A DNA stretch of 64,000 bases from Amycolatopsis sp. A133 (GCF_031082405.1 NZ_JAVHJU010000025.1:414488-478487); one strand, 5' to 3'. Counted from the first letter of the stretch, positions 15,674-25,133 are shown. Numbers and translations are program-made. The notes: a model not told the origin generated them from the sequence alone.

Positions 15674-18600
15674 ATGTCCGTGCTGGCCAGATTGAGCCTG
15701 CGCAACCGGAGCCTGATCGGCCTGCTCGCGCTGGTCGTCGTCGGTTTCGGCGCCTTCGCGCTGCCGCAGCTCAAGCAGCAGCTGTTCCCGTCACTGCAGT
15801 TCCCGCAGGCGCAGATCGTCACCGCGTACCCGGGTGCGTCGCCGGACGCGGTCGACCGGCAGGTCGCCGAGCCGCTGGAAGGCGGCCTCCAGGGACTGAA
15901 GGGCCTCGAGCAGATCACTTCGACGTCGTCGGACGGCGTCTCGCGGCTCGTCGCGCAGTTCGAGTTCGGCACGGACATCGACGCCGCCGTCTCGCAGATC
16001 CAGCAGGTGGTCAACCAGGTCCGGCCGCGGCTGCCGCAGAACACCGAGCCCGCCGTGTCCGCCGGCAGCACCGACGACCTGCCGGTCGTGCTGGTCGCCG
16101 CGGGCACCACCGGGGACCCGCAGGCGCTCGCGCCCGCGCTGACCGACCAGGTCGCGCCGGAGCTGCGGAAGATCGAGGGCGTCCGCACGGTGACGGTCAC
16201 CGGCGTGCGGCAGCCGCGCGTCACGATCACCCTCGACTACGCGAAGCTCGCGGCGGCCGGGGTCGACCCGGCGTCGATCGCGACCACGCTGCAGACGGCG
16301 GGCGCCGCGGTGCCGGCCGGGACGCTGACCGAGAACGGCAAGACGCTGTCGGTGCAGGTCGGCGGCGCACAGACCACTGTGGACAGTCTGCGCAACCTGT
16401 ACCTGACGCCGGGCGCCGGGGCGCGGACGGGTGCCCCGGCGCGGGGTCCGGTGAAGCTGGGTGACGTCGCCGACGTCCAGGCCGGCTTCGCGCCGCCGAC
16501 GTCGATCACGCGCACCAACGGCAAGCCCAGCCTCGGCCTCTCGGTCACCATGGTGGACAACGGGAACGCCGTCGCCATCTCCGACGCGGTTCGCGACAAG
16601 CTGCCGGACCTGGCGAAGAAGACCGGCGCCGAGATGAGCGTCGTGTTCGACCAGGGCACCCCGGTGAAGGACGCGATCAGCGGCCTGACCACCGAGGGGC
16701 TGCTGGGGCTGGCGTTCGCCGTCGTCGTCATCCTGCTCTTCCTGCTGTCCGTGCGCTCGACGCTGGTGACCGCGGTGTCGATCCCGCTGTCGGTCGTCGT
16801 CGCGCTGCTGGCGCTGTGGACCGGCGACCTGTCGCTCAACCTGCTCACCCTCGGCGCGCTGACCATCGCGATCGGCCGGGTGGTCGACGACTCGATCGTC
16901 GTGCTGGAGAACATCAAACGACATCTGGCGTACGGCGAGGAGAAGGACCGCGCGGTCCTCGACGGCGTCCGCGAGGTGGCCGGCGCGGTCACTTCGTCCA
17001 CGCTGACGACCGTCGCGGTGTTCCTGCCGATCGCGTTCGTCGGCGGGTTCGTCGGCGAGCTGTTCTCGCCCTTCGCGATCACGGTGACGGTGGCGCTGCT
17101 GGCGTCGCTGCTCGTGTCGCTGACCGTGGTTCCCGTGCTGGCGTACTGGTTCCTGAAGCGGCCCGCGGTCCCGGCGGACGCGATCGAGGCCGAGCGGGCG
17201 CGCGAAGCGGCCGTCGAGAAGGAACGCCGCAGCATCCTGCAGCGCGCCTACCTGCCGGTGATCCGGTTCGCGACCCGGCGGCGGCTGACCGTCGTCCTGC
17301 TGGCGCTGCTGATCTTCGCCGGCACGGTCGGGCTCGCGACGCGGCTGAACACGAACTTCCTCGACCAGTCCGGCGGCACCACGCTGAACATGACGCAGAA
17401 GCTGCCCGCCGGCAGCAGCGTCGAGGCGAAGGAGAAGGCGGCCACGGCGGTCGAGCAGGCCCTCGCCGCCGAGCCCGCGGTGCGGACGTACCAGGTCAGC
17501 GTCGGCGGGGGCGGCGCGTTCGGCTTCGGCGGCGGGACCAACACGAGCATCTCCGTCACCGTCGCCAAGGACACCGATCTCGACGCGTTGTCGGACCGCC
17601 TGCGCGCGAAGCTGACGTCGCGGCCCGAGCTGGGCGAGGTCAAGATCGGCGCGGACGCCTCCGGGTTCAACTCCGACCAGGTGTCGGTGACGGTGACCGC
17701 GCCGTCGGGGGCCGCGCTGAAGCCGGCGTCCGACCAGGTGGTGCAGGCGCTGCGCGGGGTGGCCGGGCTGACCGAGGTTTCGAGCGACCTGAGCGTCGGC
17801 TCGCCGCGGGTGCAGGTCGAGGTGGACGACGCCGCGGCCGCCGCGCGCGGGCTGTCGGCGAGCACCATCGGTCAGGTCGCCAACCAGGCGATCGCCGGGC
17901 GCACGGTGACGCAGCTGCCGGTCGACGGGCAGCGCACCGACATCGTCCTGCGCGCCGGCACGGCTCCGGTGACGGTCGACCAGGTTCGCGGGCTGCCGAT
18001 CCCGGGACCGGGCGGCGTCGTCCGGCTCGACGAGGTGGCCAAGGTGTCCACTGTGGACGGTCCGGCGTCGGTGCACCGCACCGGCGGGGACCTGAGCACC
18101 ACGGTGACCGCGAAGAACACCGGCGACGACCTGAGCAAGACCACCGCGGACATCAAGTCCAAACTGGACGGTCTGACGTTCACCGGCGGGGCGGCGTACT
18201 CGCTCGGCGGGGTGAGCCAGGACCAGCAGGAGGCGTTCTCGAACCTGTTCCTGGCGCTGCTCGCGGCCATCGCGATCGTGTTCCTGATCATGGTCGCGAC
18301 GTTCCGGAGCTTGATCCAGCCGCTGATCCTGCTCGTGTCGATCCCGTTCGCGGCGACCGGCGCGATCGGGCTGCTGCTGGCCACCGGCACCGCGCTCGGC
18401 CTGCCGGCGCTGATCGGCATGCTGATGCTGGTCGGCATCGTGGTGACCAACGCGATCGTGCTGATCGACCTGATCAACCAGTACCGCGCCGACGGGATGA
18501 GCGTCGCCGACGCCGTCACCGAAGGCGGCCGTCGCCGGCTGCGGCCGATCCTGATGACCGCGGCGGCGACCGTGTTCGCGCTGGTCCCGATGGCGCTGGG

Positions 18601-18811
18601 CATCACCGGCCAGGGCGGGTTCATCGGCCAGCCCCTGGCGATCGTGGTGATCGGCGGCCTGGTCAGCTCGACCCTGCTGACCCTGGTCCTGGTCCCGACC
18701 CTCTACACGATGGTCGAGACCCGCAAGGAACGCCGTCGCGCCCGCCGCGAAGCCCGCCGAACCCCGGCCCAGGCCCCCGAATCGGAGTCCCTGAACCCGG
18801 AACTCGCGTGA
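15674..18811 (+). CDS. RND-superfamily efflux permease (AcrB/HAE1-like)
   Basis: Proton-driven multidrug or lipid exporter of 1045 aa, with two halves each made of transmembrane helices plus a large extracytoplasmic loop. Seen: N-terminal LARLSLRNRSLIGLLAL, the proton-relay Asp pair in IGRVVDDSIVVLENI (TM4), and the second-half counterpart IGMLMLVGIVVTNAIVLIDL. Length and layout match the AcrB type rather than MmpL. No membrane-fusion or outer-membrane partner is adjacent, as is usual in actinobacteria. Followed by a paired-hairpin terminator. Confidence 0.92.
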   Translation: MSVLARLSLRNRSLIGLLALVVVGFGAFALPQLKQQLFPSLQFPQAQIVTAYPGASPDAVDRQVAEPLEGGLQGLKGLEQITSTSSDGVSRLVAQFEFGTDIDAAVSQIQQVVNQVRPRLPQNTEPAVSAGSTDDLPVVLVAAGTTGDPQALAPALTDQVAPELRKIEGVRTVTVTGVRQPRVTITLDYAKLAAAGVDPASIATTLQTAGAAVPAGTLTENGKTLSVQVGGAQTTVDSLRNLYLTPGAGARTGAPARGPVKLGDVADVQAGFAPPTSITRTNGKPSLGLSVTMVDNGNAVAISDAVRDKLPDLAKKTGAEMSVVFDQGTPVKDAISGLTTEGLLGLAFAVVVILLFLLSVRSTLVTAVSIPLSVVVALLALWTGDLSLNLLTLGALTIAIGRVVDDSIVVLENIKRHLAYGEEKDRAVLDGVREVAGAVTSSTLTTVAVFLPIAFVGGFVGELFSPFAITVTVALLASLLVSLTVVPVLAYWFLKRPAVPADAIEAERAREAAVEKERRSILQRAYLPVIRFATRRRLTVVLLALLIFAGTVGLATRLNTNFLDQSGGTTLNMTQKLPAGSSVEAKEKAATAVEQALAAEPAVRTYQVSVGGGGAFGFGGGTNTSISVTVAKDTDLDALSDRLRAKLTSRPELGEVKIGADASGFNSDQVSVTVTAPSGAALKPASDQVVQALRGVAGLTEVSSDLSVGSPRVQVEVDDAAAAARGLSASTIGQVANQAIAGRTVTQLPVDGQRTDIVLRAGTAPVTVDQVRGLPIPGPGGVVRLDEVAKVSTVDGPASVHRTGGDLSTTVTAKNTGDDLSKTTADIKSKLDGLTFTGGAAYSLGGVSQDQQEAFSNLFLALLAAIAIVFLIMVATFRSLIQPLILLVSIPFAATGAIGLLLATGTALGLPALIGMLMLVGIVVTNAIVLIDLINQYRADGMSVADAVTEGGRRRLRPILMTAAATVFALVPMALGITGQGGFIGQPLAIVVIGGLVSSTLLTLVLVPTLYTMVETRKERRRARREARRTPAQAPESESLNPELA

Positions 18812-18819
18812 TCCCCAAG

Positions 18820-18894
18820 GCGTCACTTTCATAGGGAAAGTGACGCTTTGAGACCCCGAACCCGGCACTTTCCCTACGAAAGTGCCGGGTTCGG
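18820..18894. terminator. Two adjacent hairpins at a convergent junction
   Basis: Hairpin one has arms GCGTCACTTT/AAAGTGACGC (18820-18829, 18837-18846) with loop CATAGGG. Hairpin two has 16-bp arms (18856-18871, 18879-18894) around loop CCCTACG. They fill the gap between converging genes and belong to the same sequence family as the elements at 23438 and 42775. Likely a bidirectional terminator. Confidence 0.75.
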
Positions 18895-18902
18895 CGTCGC
18901 GG

Positions 18903-19739
18903 CTACTGGCGGAAGCGGTAGGTCTTGCTGTCGAACAGGATGCAGATGCTCGGGGACATCACGATCACGCGGAGCGTGGCGTCCCGTTCGTCGAAGTCGA
19001 TGCCTTCGACCTCGAAGTTCCCGCCGCAGCCGCTGCGGAGCGGGAGCTGGCCCAGCGAGGTGACGTGGCCGGTGACGTCCGAACCGGACAGCGGGCCGGC
19101 CAGGTCCACCTGGAGCAGGGGCTTCGTCGTGCCGAAGAGGCTGCCGTCCGGGTCGTCGGACGCGCAGAGCAGGCGGGTCGCCGTCCGGAAGTCGCAGCCC
19201 TGGACGTCGCGGACCGCGTGGTCCAGGCGGATCGTGCCGGCCAGAGGCAGGTTCTGCGCCGGGTTCGTGGCCACCACGCCGGGCATCGGGTGCACCAGGA
19301 GCCGGTCCATCGTGCCCCACTCCCCCGCCACCAGCCAGCGCGCGTCGGGCGACACCGCGGCGAAGGAGTTGTTGTTCGCTTCCCACGACTCGAGGTTGTG
19401 CTTGTAGTTCGCCCACGAGCCGTCCGGGGCCTGGACGCGGAAGAGCTTCGCGCCGCGGTCGTCACGCTGGTAGGGCTCGACGTACCAGCCCTGGGCCGAA
19501 CCCGGGTCGCCGACGTGGTTCCAGCCCTGGGAGTTCAGGTCGGCCGGGATCGTGCCGATCCCGGTGTAGCGGATCGTGGTGCCCGACGGGCGCACGATCG
19601 TCGCGAGCCCCTGGCTTTCGTCGAGGGCCCTGGCGTTGTCGGACCCGATCTCCGTCCAGCCCGTGACGGCCTGCGCCAGCGCGGGCGAGACCACGGCGAG
19701 CAGGGCGGCGAGGGTGAGCACGATCCCGGTTCTGCGCAT
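18903..19739 (-). CDS. Secreted hypothetical protein
   Basis: A 278-residue protein with a Sec signal peptide (MRRTGIVLTLAALLAVVSPALAQA, cleavage likely after the ALAQA region). The mature part is rich in Trp, Gly and Asp, with motifs such as AAVSPDARWLVAGEWG and VEGIDFDERDATLRVIV that resemble beta-propeller blades; four Cys could form two disulfides. No catalytic signature is recognised. Monocistronic, ending at the hairpins of 18820-18894. Confidence 0.75.
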   Translation of the reverse strand: MRRTGIVLTLAALLAVVSPALAQAVTGWTEIGSDNARALDESQGLATIVRPSGTTIRYTGIGTIPADLNSQGWNHVGDPGSAQGWYVEPYQRDDRGAKLFRVQAPDGSWANYKHNLESWEANNNSFAAVSPDARWLVAGEWGTMDRLLVHPMPGVVATNPAQNLPLAGTIRLDHAVRDVQGCDFRTATRLLCASDDPDGSLFGTTKPLLQVDLAGPLSGSDVTGHVTSLGQLPLRSGCGGNFEVEGIDFDERDATLRVIVMSPSICILFDSKTYRFRQ

Positions 19740-19866
19740 GTGCGACTCCGGTGGGTGAGGGAACCTGGCACGGAGGATCTACCAGGACTCCCGCACCCGG
19801 CACACCCGCCGAATGAAGGTTTTTCACGTTTGTTCGCCGATCTGTCCGATTCCGGACAGCGCGAAG

Positions 19867-19890
19867 CCCCGGCGGGGACACCCGCCGGGG
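19867..19890 (-). terminator. Hairpin after the DUF3039 gene
   Basis: 10-bp stem CCCCGGCGGG / CCCGCCGGGG with loop GACA, 11 bp beyond the stop codon of the minus-strand DUF3039 gene. The T tract is weak. Confidence 0.6.
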
Positions 19891-19901
19891 TTCGAACCGG
19901 G

Positions 19902-20144
19902 TTACTTGCCCGGACGGAGACTGTCGTAAATCTCCTTGCAGGCCGGGCAGACCGGCGACCCGGGCTTCGGCGACTTCGTCACCGGGAAGACCTCGCCGCA
20001 CAGCGCCACCACGTGAGTGCCCATGACCGCGCTCTCGGCGATCTTGTTCTTCTTCACGTAGTGGAACATCTTCGGGGTGTCGTCGTCGGTGGTGTCCGTG
20101 CCCTCGGGCGTGGTTTCCGGCTTCGTCAGCGTCTCGGTGCTCAC
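19902..20144 (-). CDS. DUF3039 domain protein
   Basis: An 80-residue conserved actinobacterial protein. The family core is plainly present: MFHYVKKNKIAESAVMGTHV, then ALCGEVFPVTKSPKPGSPVC with PACKEIYDSL, giving three Cys plus one or two His that could bind a metal. GTG at 20144 (MSTETLTKPE) matches how family members usually begin; an ATG at 20159 would add five residues. Role unknown. Divergent from the Spo0M gene. Confidence 0.88.
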   Translation of the reverse strand: MSTETLTKPETTPEGTDTTDDDTPKMFHYVKKNKIAESAVMGTHVVALCGEVFPVTKSPKPGSPVCPACKEIYDSLRPGK

Positions 20145-20212
20145 CCGACCATTGTGCACGGGTCCCGCCGAACCGCCGCCGATCGGCCCCTCCGCCTGGC
20201 AGGATCCCCGGC

Positions 20213-20998
20213 ATGTTCCAGAAGGTGCTCGCGACGTTCGGGTCGGGCGGGGCGAAGATCGACGCCCGCCTGCTGGACCGGACCGCCGCCCCGGGCCGCC
20301 CGCTGCACGGCGAGGTCCTGCTGCTCGGCGGCGAGGTCGACCAGGAGATCAAGGGCCTCGCGGTGACGCTGCTCGCCCGCGTCCGGCTGCCCGGCGGCAC
20401 GACCGAAGACCTCCCGTTCGGCAGCCGGCACCTGGTGGGGAACGAGGTCATCCGGGCCGGGCAGCAGATCCGGGTGCCGTTCGAGGTCCCGCTGCCCTGG
20501 GAAACGCCGGTGACCAGCATCCACGCCAAGCCGCTGCCCGGCGTGGCGGTCGGCGTCCGGGCCGAGCTGGACCTGGCCGCCGCGGTCAGCGACCCGTTCG
20601 ACGCCGACGCCGTCGCGATCGAGCCGCTCCCGGCGCAGAAGCGGGTCCTCGACGCGCTGAGCCGGCTCGGCTTCACCTTCCGCGAGGCGGTCCTCGAACC
20701 GGGCCGGGTCGACGGCGCCCGCCAGGAGCTGCCGTTCTTCCAGGAGATCCGTTTCACGCCTTCGCCGCGCTTCGCGAGCGTGTTTTCGCAGGTGGCGGTC
20801 ACCTTTCTGACGTCGTCCGAGCGCACCGACGTCGTGCTCGAGGTCACCAAGCGGGTCCGCGTGAGCAAGACCGGCGGGTTCGGCGGCCGCGGCCAGGACT
20901 TCCTCGGGATGTTCACCATGAAGCCGGACGTGAATTGGGAACAGCAGCTCGAGGACTGGCTCGACCAGGTCGCGCGGCCGCGCGGGATCTTCGACTAG
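20213..20998 (+). CDS. Spo0M-family protein
   Basis: A 261-residue cytoplasmic protein with an arrestin-like beta-sandwich fold, as in Bacillus Spo0M. Typical features: N-terminal MFQKVLATFGSGGAKIDARL, LHGEVLLLGGEVDQEIKGLA in the first sandwich, and a C-terminal FLGMFTMKPDVNWEQQLEDW. In Bacillus it influences sporulation and cell division; in actinobacteria the role is unclear. The HD-domain gene starts 2 bp after its stop, so they are co-transcribed. Confidence 0.87.
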   Translation: MFQKVLATFGSGGAKIDARLLDRTAAPGRPLHGEVLLLGGEVDQEIKGLAVTLLARVRLPGGTTEDLPFGSRHLVGNEVIRAGQQIRVPFEVPLPWETPVTSIHAKPLPGVAVGVRAELDLAAAVSDPFDADAVAIEPLPAQKRVLDALSRLGFTFREAVLEPGRVDGARQELPFFQEIRFTPSPRFASVFSQVAVTFLTSSERTDVVLEVTKRVRVSKTGGFGGRGQDFLGMFTMKPDVNWEQQLEDWLDQVARPRGIFD

Positions 20999-21000
20999 AC

Positions 21001-21618
21001 ATGCGGTGGCCCGAAGCGATCACCCAGCTCGGTGGCCGACCCGACGCCTGGCCGCGGCTCGAAGCGCGCTACGCCGAGCCACACCGCCGGTATCACACGC
21101 TGGCTCACGCGGCCGCCGTCGCGCGCGATTCCGCGTGGCTGGCCGAAGGCCTGAGCGCCACCGACCGCGCGGTCGTCGCCGTAGCGGCCTGGGCGCACGA
21201 CGTCGTGTACGACGCGAAGCCCGGCGAAGACGAACGCGCCAGCGCCGCCTGGGCCCGCGAAGCCCTGGAAGGCGTGGCCGAAGCGCACGTCGAACGCGTC
21301 GAAGGCCTGATCCTCGCCACGGTCGGGCACGACGCACCGCCGGACGATCTCCTGGCCACCGCTCTTCTCGACGCCGACCTCGCCGTCCTCGGGGCGCCCG
21401 AAGAGCAGTACACGGCGTACGCCCGCGGAGTGCGCGAGGAGTACGCGAAGTACCCCGACGACGTCTGGCGCGATGGGCGCATCGCCGTCCTCGAGCGCAT
21501 GCTGTCCCGGCCGCTCTACCGCAGCGAAGCCGCGCGGACACGCTGGGCGAGCACTGCGGAAAAGAACCTGACGGCCGAGCTGACCCACTGGCGCCGGGCC
21601 CGGGGCGATCACCGATGA
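21001..21618 (+). CDS. HD-superfamily metal-dependent phosphohydrolase
   Basis: A 205-residue protein of the COG4339-like HD group. Metal ligands appear as H in RRYHTLAHAAAV, the HD pair in VAAWAHDVVYD, and a later D in LLDADLAVLG. Likely a nucleotide or small phosphoester hydrolase; substrate unknown. Second gene after spo0M, and psuG starts 9 bp later, so 20213-23432 is one four-gene transcription unit. Confidence 0.85.
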   Translation: MRWPEAITQLGGRPDAWPRLEARYAEPHRRYHTLAHAAAVARDSAWLAEGLSATDRAVVAVAAWAHDVVYDAKPGEDERASAAWAREALEGVAEAHVERVEGLILATVGHDAPPDDLLATALLDADLAVLGAPEEQYTAYARGVREEYAKYPDDVWRDGRIAVLERMLSRPLYRSEAARTRWASTAEKNLTAELTHWRRARGDHR

Positions 21619-21627
21619 TGGTCCCTC

Positions 21628-22533
21628 GTGACTACCGCACTCTCGCTGCACGAAGAGGTCGCCTCGGCGCTGCGTGACGGGCACCCCGTCGTCGCGCTGG
21701 AGAGCACCATCCTGTCCCACGGCCTGCCCCCGGGCCGCAACCTCGACGTCGCCCGCCGCCTCGAAGGCGTGGTCCGCGACGGCGGCGCCGTCCCGGCCAC
21801 GATCGCGGTGCTCGACGGGCGGGTCGTCGTCGGCCTCTCCCCCGCCGAGCTCGAGCGCGTCTGCGCGCCGGACGCCGGCCTGGACAAGCTGTCGCTGCGC
21901 GACCTCGGCCCGGCCGTCGGGCTCGGCCGCTCCGGCGCGACGACCGTGGCGAGCACGTCGGCGCTGGCCGCCGCGGCCGGGATCGGGGTGTTCGCCACCG
22001 GCGGGCTCGGCGGGGTGCACGTCGGCGCCGCGCAGACCTGGGACGTCTCGGCGGACCTCGGCGTGCTGGCGAAGGTGCCGACCGTGGTCGTCTGCTCCGG
22101 CGTGAAGTCGGTGCTCGACATCCCGGCCACCCTCGAGGTGCTGGAGACGAACTCGGTGCCGGTGCTGGGCTACCGCACCGACGACTTCCCGGCGTTCTAC
22201 CTGCGCGAGTCGGGCCACCGGGTCGGCTGGCGGGTCGAGGACCCGAAGCAGGCCGCCGCCGTGATCGACGCGCACCGCGCGTACGCGGGTTCGGGTGTCC
22301 TGCTGGCGAACCCGATCCCCGAAGCGTCCGAAATGGACAGAGAGCTGCACGACCGGCTGCTCGCCGAGGGCCTCGCGCTCGTCGAAGAGCGGGGCGTGCA
22401 CGGCGCCGACGTCACGCCGGTGCTGCTGGAGCACTTCCACACCGCCAGCGAAGGCGTGAGCATCGACGCGAACGAAGCGCTGGTGCTGAACAACGCCAAG
22501 CTGGCCACCGAGGTCGCGGTGGCGCTGGCATGA
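21628..22533 (+). CDS. psuG: Pseudouridine-5'-phosphate glycosidase
   Basis: Cleaves pseudouridine 5'-phosphate to uracil and ribose 5-phosphate, the second step of pseudouridine breakdown from RNA turnover. At 301 aa it is full length. Family motifs: VALESTILSHGLPPGRNLDV, GAVPATIAVLDGRVVVGLS, a KLSLRDLG stretch with the catalytic Lys, and GIGVFATGGLGGVHVGAAQT. GTG start at 21628. It overlaps the kinase gene by 4 bp (ATGA), the usual arrangement for the pathway. Confidence 0.93.
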   Translation: MTTALSLHEEVASALRDGHPVVALESTILSHGLPPGRNLDVARRLEGVVRDGGAVPATIAVLDGRVVVGLSPAELERVCAPDAGLDKLSLRDLGPAVGLGRSGATTVASTSALAAAAGIGVFATGGLGGVHVGAAQTWDVSADLGVLAKVPTVVVCSGVKSVLDIPATLEVLETNSVPVLGYRTDDFPAFYLRESGHRVGWRVEDPKQAAAVIDAHRAYAGSGVLLANPIPEASEMDRELHDRLLAEGLALVEERGVHGADVTPVLLEHFHTASEGVSIDANEALVLNNAKLATEVAVALA

Positions 22534-23432
22534 GCGAGCTTGCGAGTGAATCGTCCGGCACTGCGCGGATCGTGGTGGTCGGCGACGCGGCCCTCGACGT
22601 GATCGCCCGGCACGACAAGCCGCTGCCGCACGGCGGCGACGCGCGCGCGAAGATCCGGTTCACCGGCGGCGGCTCGGGCGCCAACACGGCGCTGTGGCTG
22701 CGGCACCTCGGCGCGGAGACCACGCTGCTCGCGCGGATCGGCGACGACCCGGGCGGCCGGCTCATCCGGGCCGAGCTGGAGGCGGCGGGCGTGCGGTGCG
22801 CGTTCGCCGTCGACCCCGAGGCCCCGACCTGCTGCGTCGTCGTCATGGTCGACGGGTCCGGGCAGCGCAGCATGCTGGCCGACCGCGGCGCGAACCAGCG
22901 CTTCGCCCCCGGGGACGTCACGCCCGAGGCACTGGCCGGGGCGAGCCACCTGCACCTGTCCGGGTACGTGCTGCTGGACCCGCCGTCGCGCGCGGCCGGT
23001 CTCGCGGCGCTGGCGGCCGCTCGCGAGGCGGGGTTGACCACGTCGGTCGACCCCCAGGCCGCCGCGCACATCACCGACCCGGCCGCGTTCCTGGCCGACG
23101 TCCGCGGGGTCGACCTGCTGATGCCCAACACCGAAGAGCTGGTCGCGCTGACCGGTTCGGCGGATCCGGCGTCGGCGAAGGAGCTGCTCGGCGCGGTCGG
23201 CGCGGTGGTCGTCACCGCCGGGCTCGAGGGCGCCAGCTGGGTCGACGCGAACGGCGTCACGAGCGTCCCCGCGGTCGAGGCGGAGTGCATCGACTCCACC
23301 GGCGCGGGCGACGCCTTCGACGCCGGCGTCCTCACCGGCTGGCTGGCCGGGGAGTCCACTGTGGACATCCTCCGCCACGGAACCCGCCTGGGCGCACTGG
23401 CCGTCGGCAAGGTCGGCCCCCAGCCCGCCTGA
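22530..23432 (+). CDS. PfkB-family sugar kinase, probable pseudouridine kinase
   Basis: Ribokinase-fold kinase of 300 aa. The N-terminal GG motif region RFTGGGSGANTALWLRHLGA and C-terminal PfkB signature DSTGAGDAFDAGVLTGWLAG with the catalytic Asp are intact. Coupling to psuG suggests it makes pseudouridine 5'-phosphate from pseudouridine, the first pathway step. No transporter is adjacent. The gene ends in a palindromic terminator region shared with the converging DUF3099 gene. Confidence 0.85.
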   Translation: MSELASESSGTARIVVVGDAALDVIARHDKPLPHGGDARAKIRFTGGGSGANTALWLRHLGAETTLLARIGDDPGGRLIRAELEAAGVRCAFAVDPEAPTCCVVVMVDGSGQRSMLADRGANQRFAPGDVTPEALAGASHLHLSGYVLLDPPSRAAGLAALAAAREAGLTTSVDPQAAAHITDPAAFLADVRGVDLLMPNTEELVALTGSADPASAKELLGAVGAVVVTAGLEGASWVDANGVTSVPAVEAECIDSTGAGDAFDAGVLTGWLAGESTVDILRHGTRLGALAVGKVGPQPA

Positions 23433-23437
23433 GCCCG

Positions 23438-23492
23438 AGCTTTCACGTGAAAGCTGCGACCTGCAGGCGGAGCTTTCACGTGAAAGCTCCGC
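23438..23492. terminator. Two TTTCACGTGAAA palindromes at a convergent junction
   Basis: AGCTTTCACGTGAAAGCT is a perfect palindrome at 23438-23455; a second copy is embedded in a 26-bp perfect palindrome at 23467-23492. They fill the 64-bp gap between two converging genes and recur at 42806-42861. Probable bidirectional terminator. Confidence 0.72.
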
Positions 23493-23496
23493 TTTC

Positions 23497-23811
23497 TCAG
23501 CCGTCGATGACGCGGTGGCTGGTGCTCTCGATCGCCGTGGCTTCGCGCTGGTAGGTCGAGACCTTCTCGGACTTGCGGGGCGGGCGGTCGTTGGCGATCA
23601 GCACCGCGATCCAAGGCAGCGGTACGGAGATCGCCAGGAACCCCAGGGCCAGCCACCACGTGTGGTAGGTCAGCCCGGCGAGGATCAGGCACGGGATGCG
23701 GCAGGCCATCATGATGACGTACTTGCGCTTGCGTGCCGCGAACTGCTCTTCGTACGACGGGGCCGCCCCGGTGATCAGCACCGGGTCCGAGTCGTTGGCG
23801 GGCATGGTCAC
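23497..23811 (-). CDS. DUF3099 membrane protein
   Basis: A small protein of about 104 aa, conserved in actinobacteria, with two transmembrane helices (IMMACRIPCLILAGLTYHTW and WLALGFLAISVPLPWIAVLI) after a short cytoplasmic N terminus ending in EEQFAARKRKY, and a charged tail. GTG at 23811 lies 6 nt after GGAGGT; ATG 23805 is nearly equivalent and ATG 23853 would overlap the upstream gene. Located 38 bp after the M20 gene. Function unknown. Confidence 0.85.
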   Translation of the reverse strand: MTMPANDSDPVLITGAAPSYEEQFAARKRKYVIMMACRIPCLILAGLTYHTWWLALGFLAISVPLPWIAVLIANDRPPRKSEKVSTYQREATAIESTSHRVIDG

Positions 23812-23849
23812 TGCACCACCTCCACCGTCTATCGTCCCACTTGCGCGGT

Positions 23850-25133
23850 TCATCCGACACCGGGGTGACGCATCTTGCTCAACGCGGCGACGACGAGGGT
23901 TTCGATGCCCGTGCGCAGCGTCGGGTGCAGCACCGGGGCGAACCGCGGCGAGTGGTTGGACGGGATGTCGCGTTCGAACCGGCCCTCGGTCATCGCGGTG
24001 ATGACCGTCTGCGGGTCGAAGCCGCCGACCAGCCAGAACACCGACGGCGCGCCGGCCGCGCGGCCGAACTCGCTGAAGTCCTCGCTGCCGGTGATCAGCG
24101 GCGCGGGCAGCACGACGTCGGTCCCGAAGCGGGCGCGGAAGACCTCGGTGAGCGCGTCGTTGGCGGCTTCGTCGTTCTCGGTGACCGGGTAGGAGCCGGA
24201 CCGCTCGATCTCCGGCGGCTTCGGCGCGCCGGCCGTGGCGGACTCGCCGTGCACGATCCGCTCGACCGCCGCCAGCACCCGCTCGCGCACGGCCTGGTCG
24301 AACGACCGGACGTTGACCTCGAGCACGGCGTCGTCGGCGATCACGTTGCTCGCGGTGCCCACGTGCAGCGAACCGACCGTGACCACGGCGGAGTCGGTGG
24401 CGGCGATCTCCCGCGACACGATCGTCTGCAGCTTGAGCACCACGGACGCGGCCAGCACGGCCGGGTCGACGGTGGTCTCCGGGCGCGAGCCGTGGCCGCC
24501 GCGGCCGTGCAGGGTGACGCGCAGCGTGTCGGTGGCGGCCATGATCACGCCGGGCCGGGTGAGCACCCAACCCGCCGGGCCGGGCACCAGGTGCTGCCCG
24601 AACACGACGTCGGGCGGCCCGGCGATGTCGAACAGGCCGTCGCGGACCATTGCCGCGGCGCCGCCCGCGCCCTCCTCCCCCGGCTGGAACACCACCAGCA
24701 GCGTGCCGGACCAGCTGTCGCGGCCCTTCGCGAGCAGCGCGGCGGCCCCGGAGAGCCAGGTGGCGTGCATGTCGTGCCCGCAAGCGTGCATGACGGGGAC
24801 GTCGGTGCCGTGCTCGTCGGTGCCGCGGGCGGTGCTGGCGTACGACAGCCCGGTCTTCTCCTCGACCGGCAGCGCGTCGATGTCGGCCCGCAGCTGCACC
24901 ACCGGTCCCTCGCCGTTGCGCAGCACGCCGAGCACGCCGGTGCCGGCGATGCCGGTGTGCACCTCGTAGCCGTCGTCCTCCAGCCGCCGGGCCAGCTCGG
25001 CCGCCGTCCGCGTCTCGGCGAAGGACAGCTCCGGGTGCCGGTGGAGGTCGATGTACAGCGCTTCGAGTCCGGGCAGCGCCGCGTCGAGCGGCGCGAGGAC
25101 GTGTTCGAGGGTCGCGGAGGCCATGGGAGTCAT
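23850..25133 (-). CDS. M20-family amidohydrolase (hippurate hydrolase/AbgB-like)
   Basis: Zinc-dependent amide hydrolase of 427 aa, acting on N-acyl amino acids or similar. Metal-site motifs: LRADIDALPVEE, MHACGHDMHATWLSG, the catalytic Glu pair in FQPGEEGAGGAA, FGQHLVPG, and the C-terminal ITGSEDFSEFG. The dimerisation domain lies between. Two ATG codons (25133, 25124) are both plausible starts. Divergent from the methyltransferase gene by only 19 bp, so their promoters must overlap the opposite coding region. Paralogous to the gene at 49493. Confidence 0.88.
   Translation of the reverse strand: MTPMASATLEHVLAPLDAALPGLEALYIDLHRHPELSFAETRTAAELARRLEDDGYEVHTGIAGTGVLGVLRNGEGPVVQLRADIDALPVEEKTGLSYASTARGTDEHGTDVPVMHACGHDMHATWLSGAAALLAKGRDSWSGTLLVVFQPGEEGAGGAAAMVRDGLFDIAGPPDVVFGQHLVPGPAGWVLTRPGVIMAATDTLRVTLHGRGGHGSRPETTVDPAVLAASVVLKLQTIVSREIAATDSAVVTVGSLHVGTASNVIADDAVLEVNVRSFDQAVRERVLAAVERIVHGESATAGAPKPPEIERSGSYPVTENDEAANDALTEVFRARFGTDVVLPAPLITGSEDFSEFGRAAGAPSVFWLVGGFDPQTVITAMTEGRFERDIPSNHSPRFAPVLHPTLRTGIETLVVAALSKMRHPGVG

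Noticed and set aside
15791..18868. 1025-codon minus-strand open frame opposite the RND pump
   Set aside because: Composition is artefactual (Arg, Gln, His, Asp runs) and the plus strand encodes a full-length RND protein with intact motifs.
19860..19910. tRNA fragment suggested by GGGTTCGAACC-like sequence
   Set aside because: No acceptor or anticodon stems can be built around it; it overlaps a simple hairpin after the DUF3039 gene.
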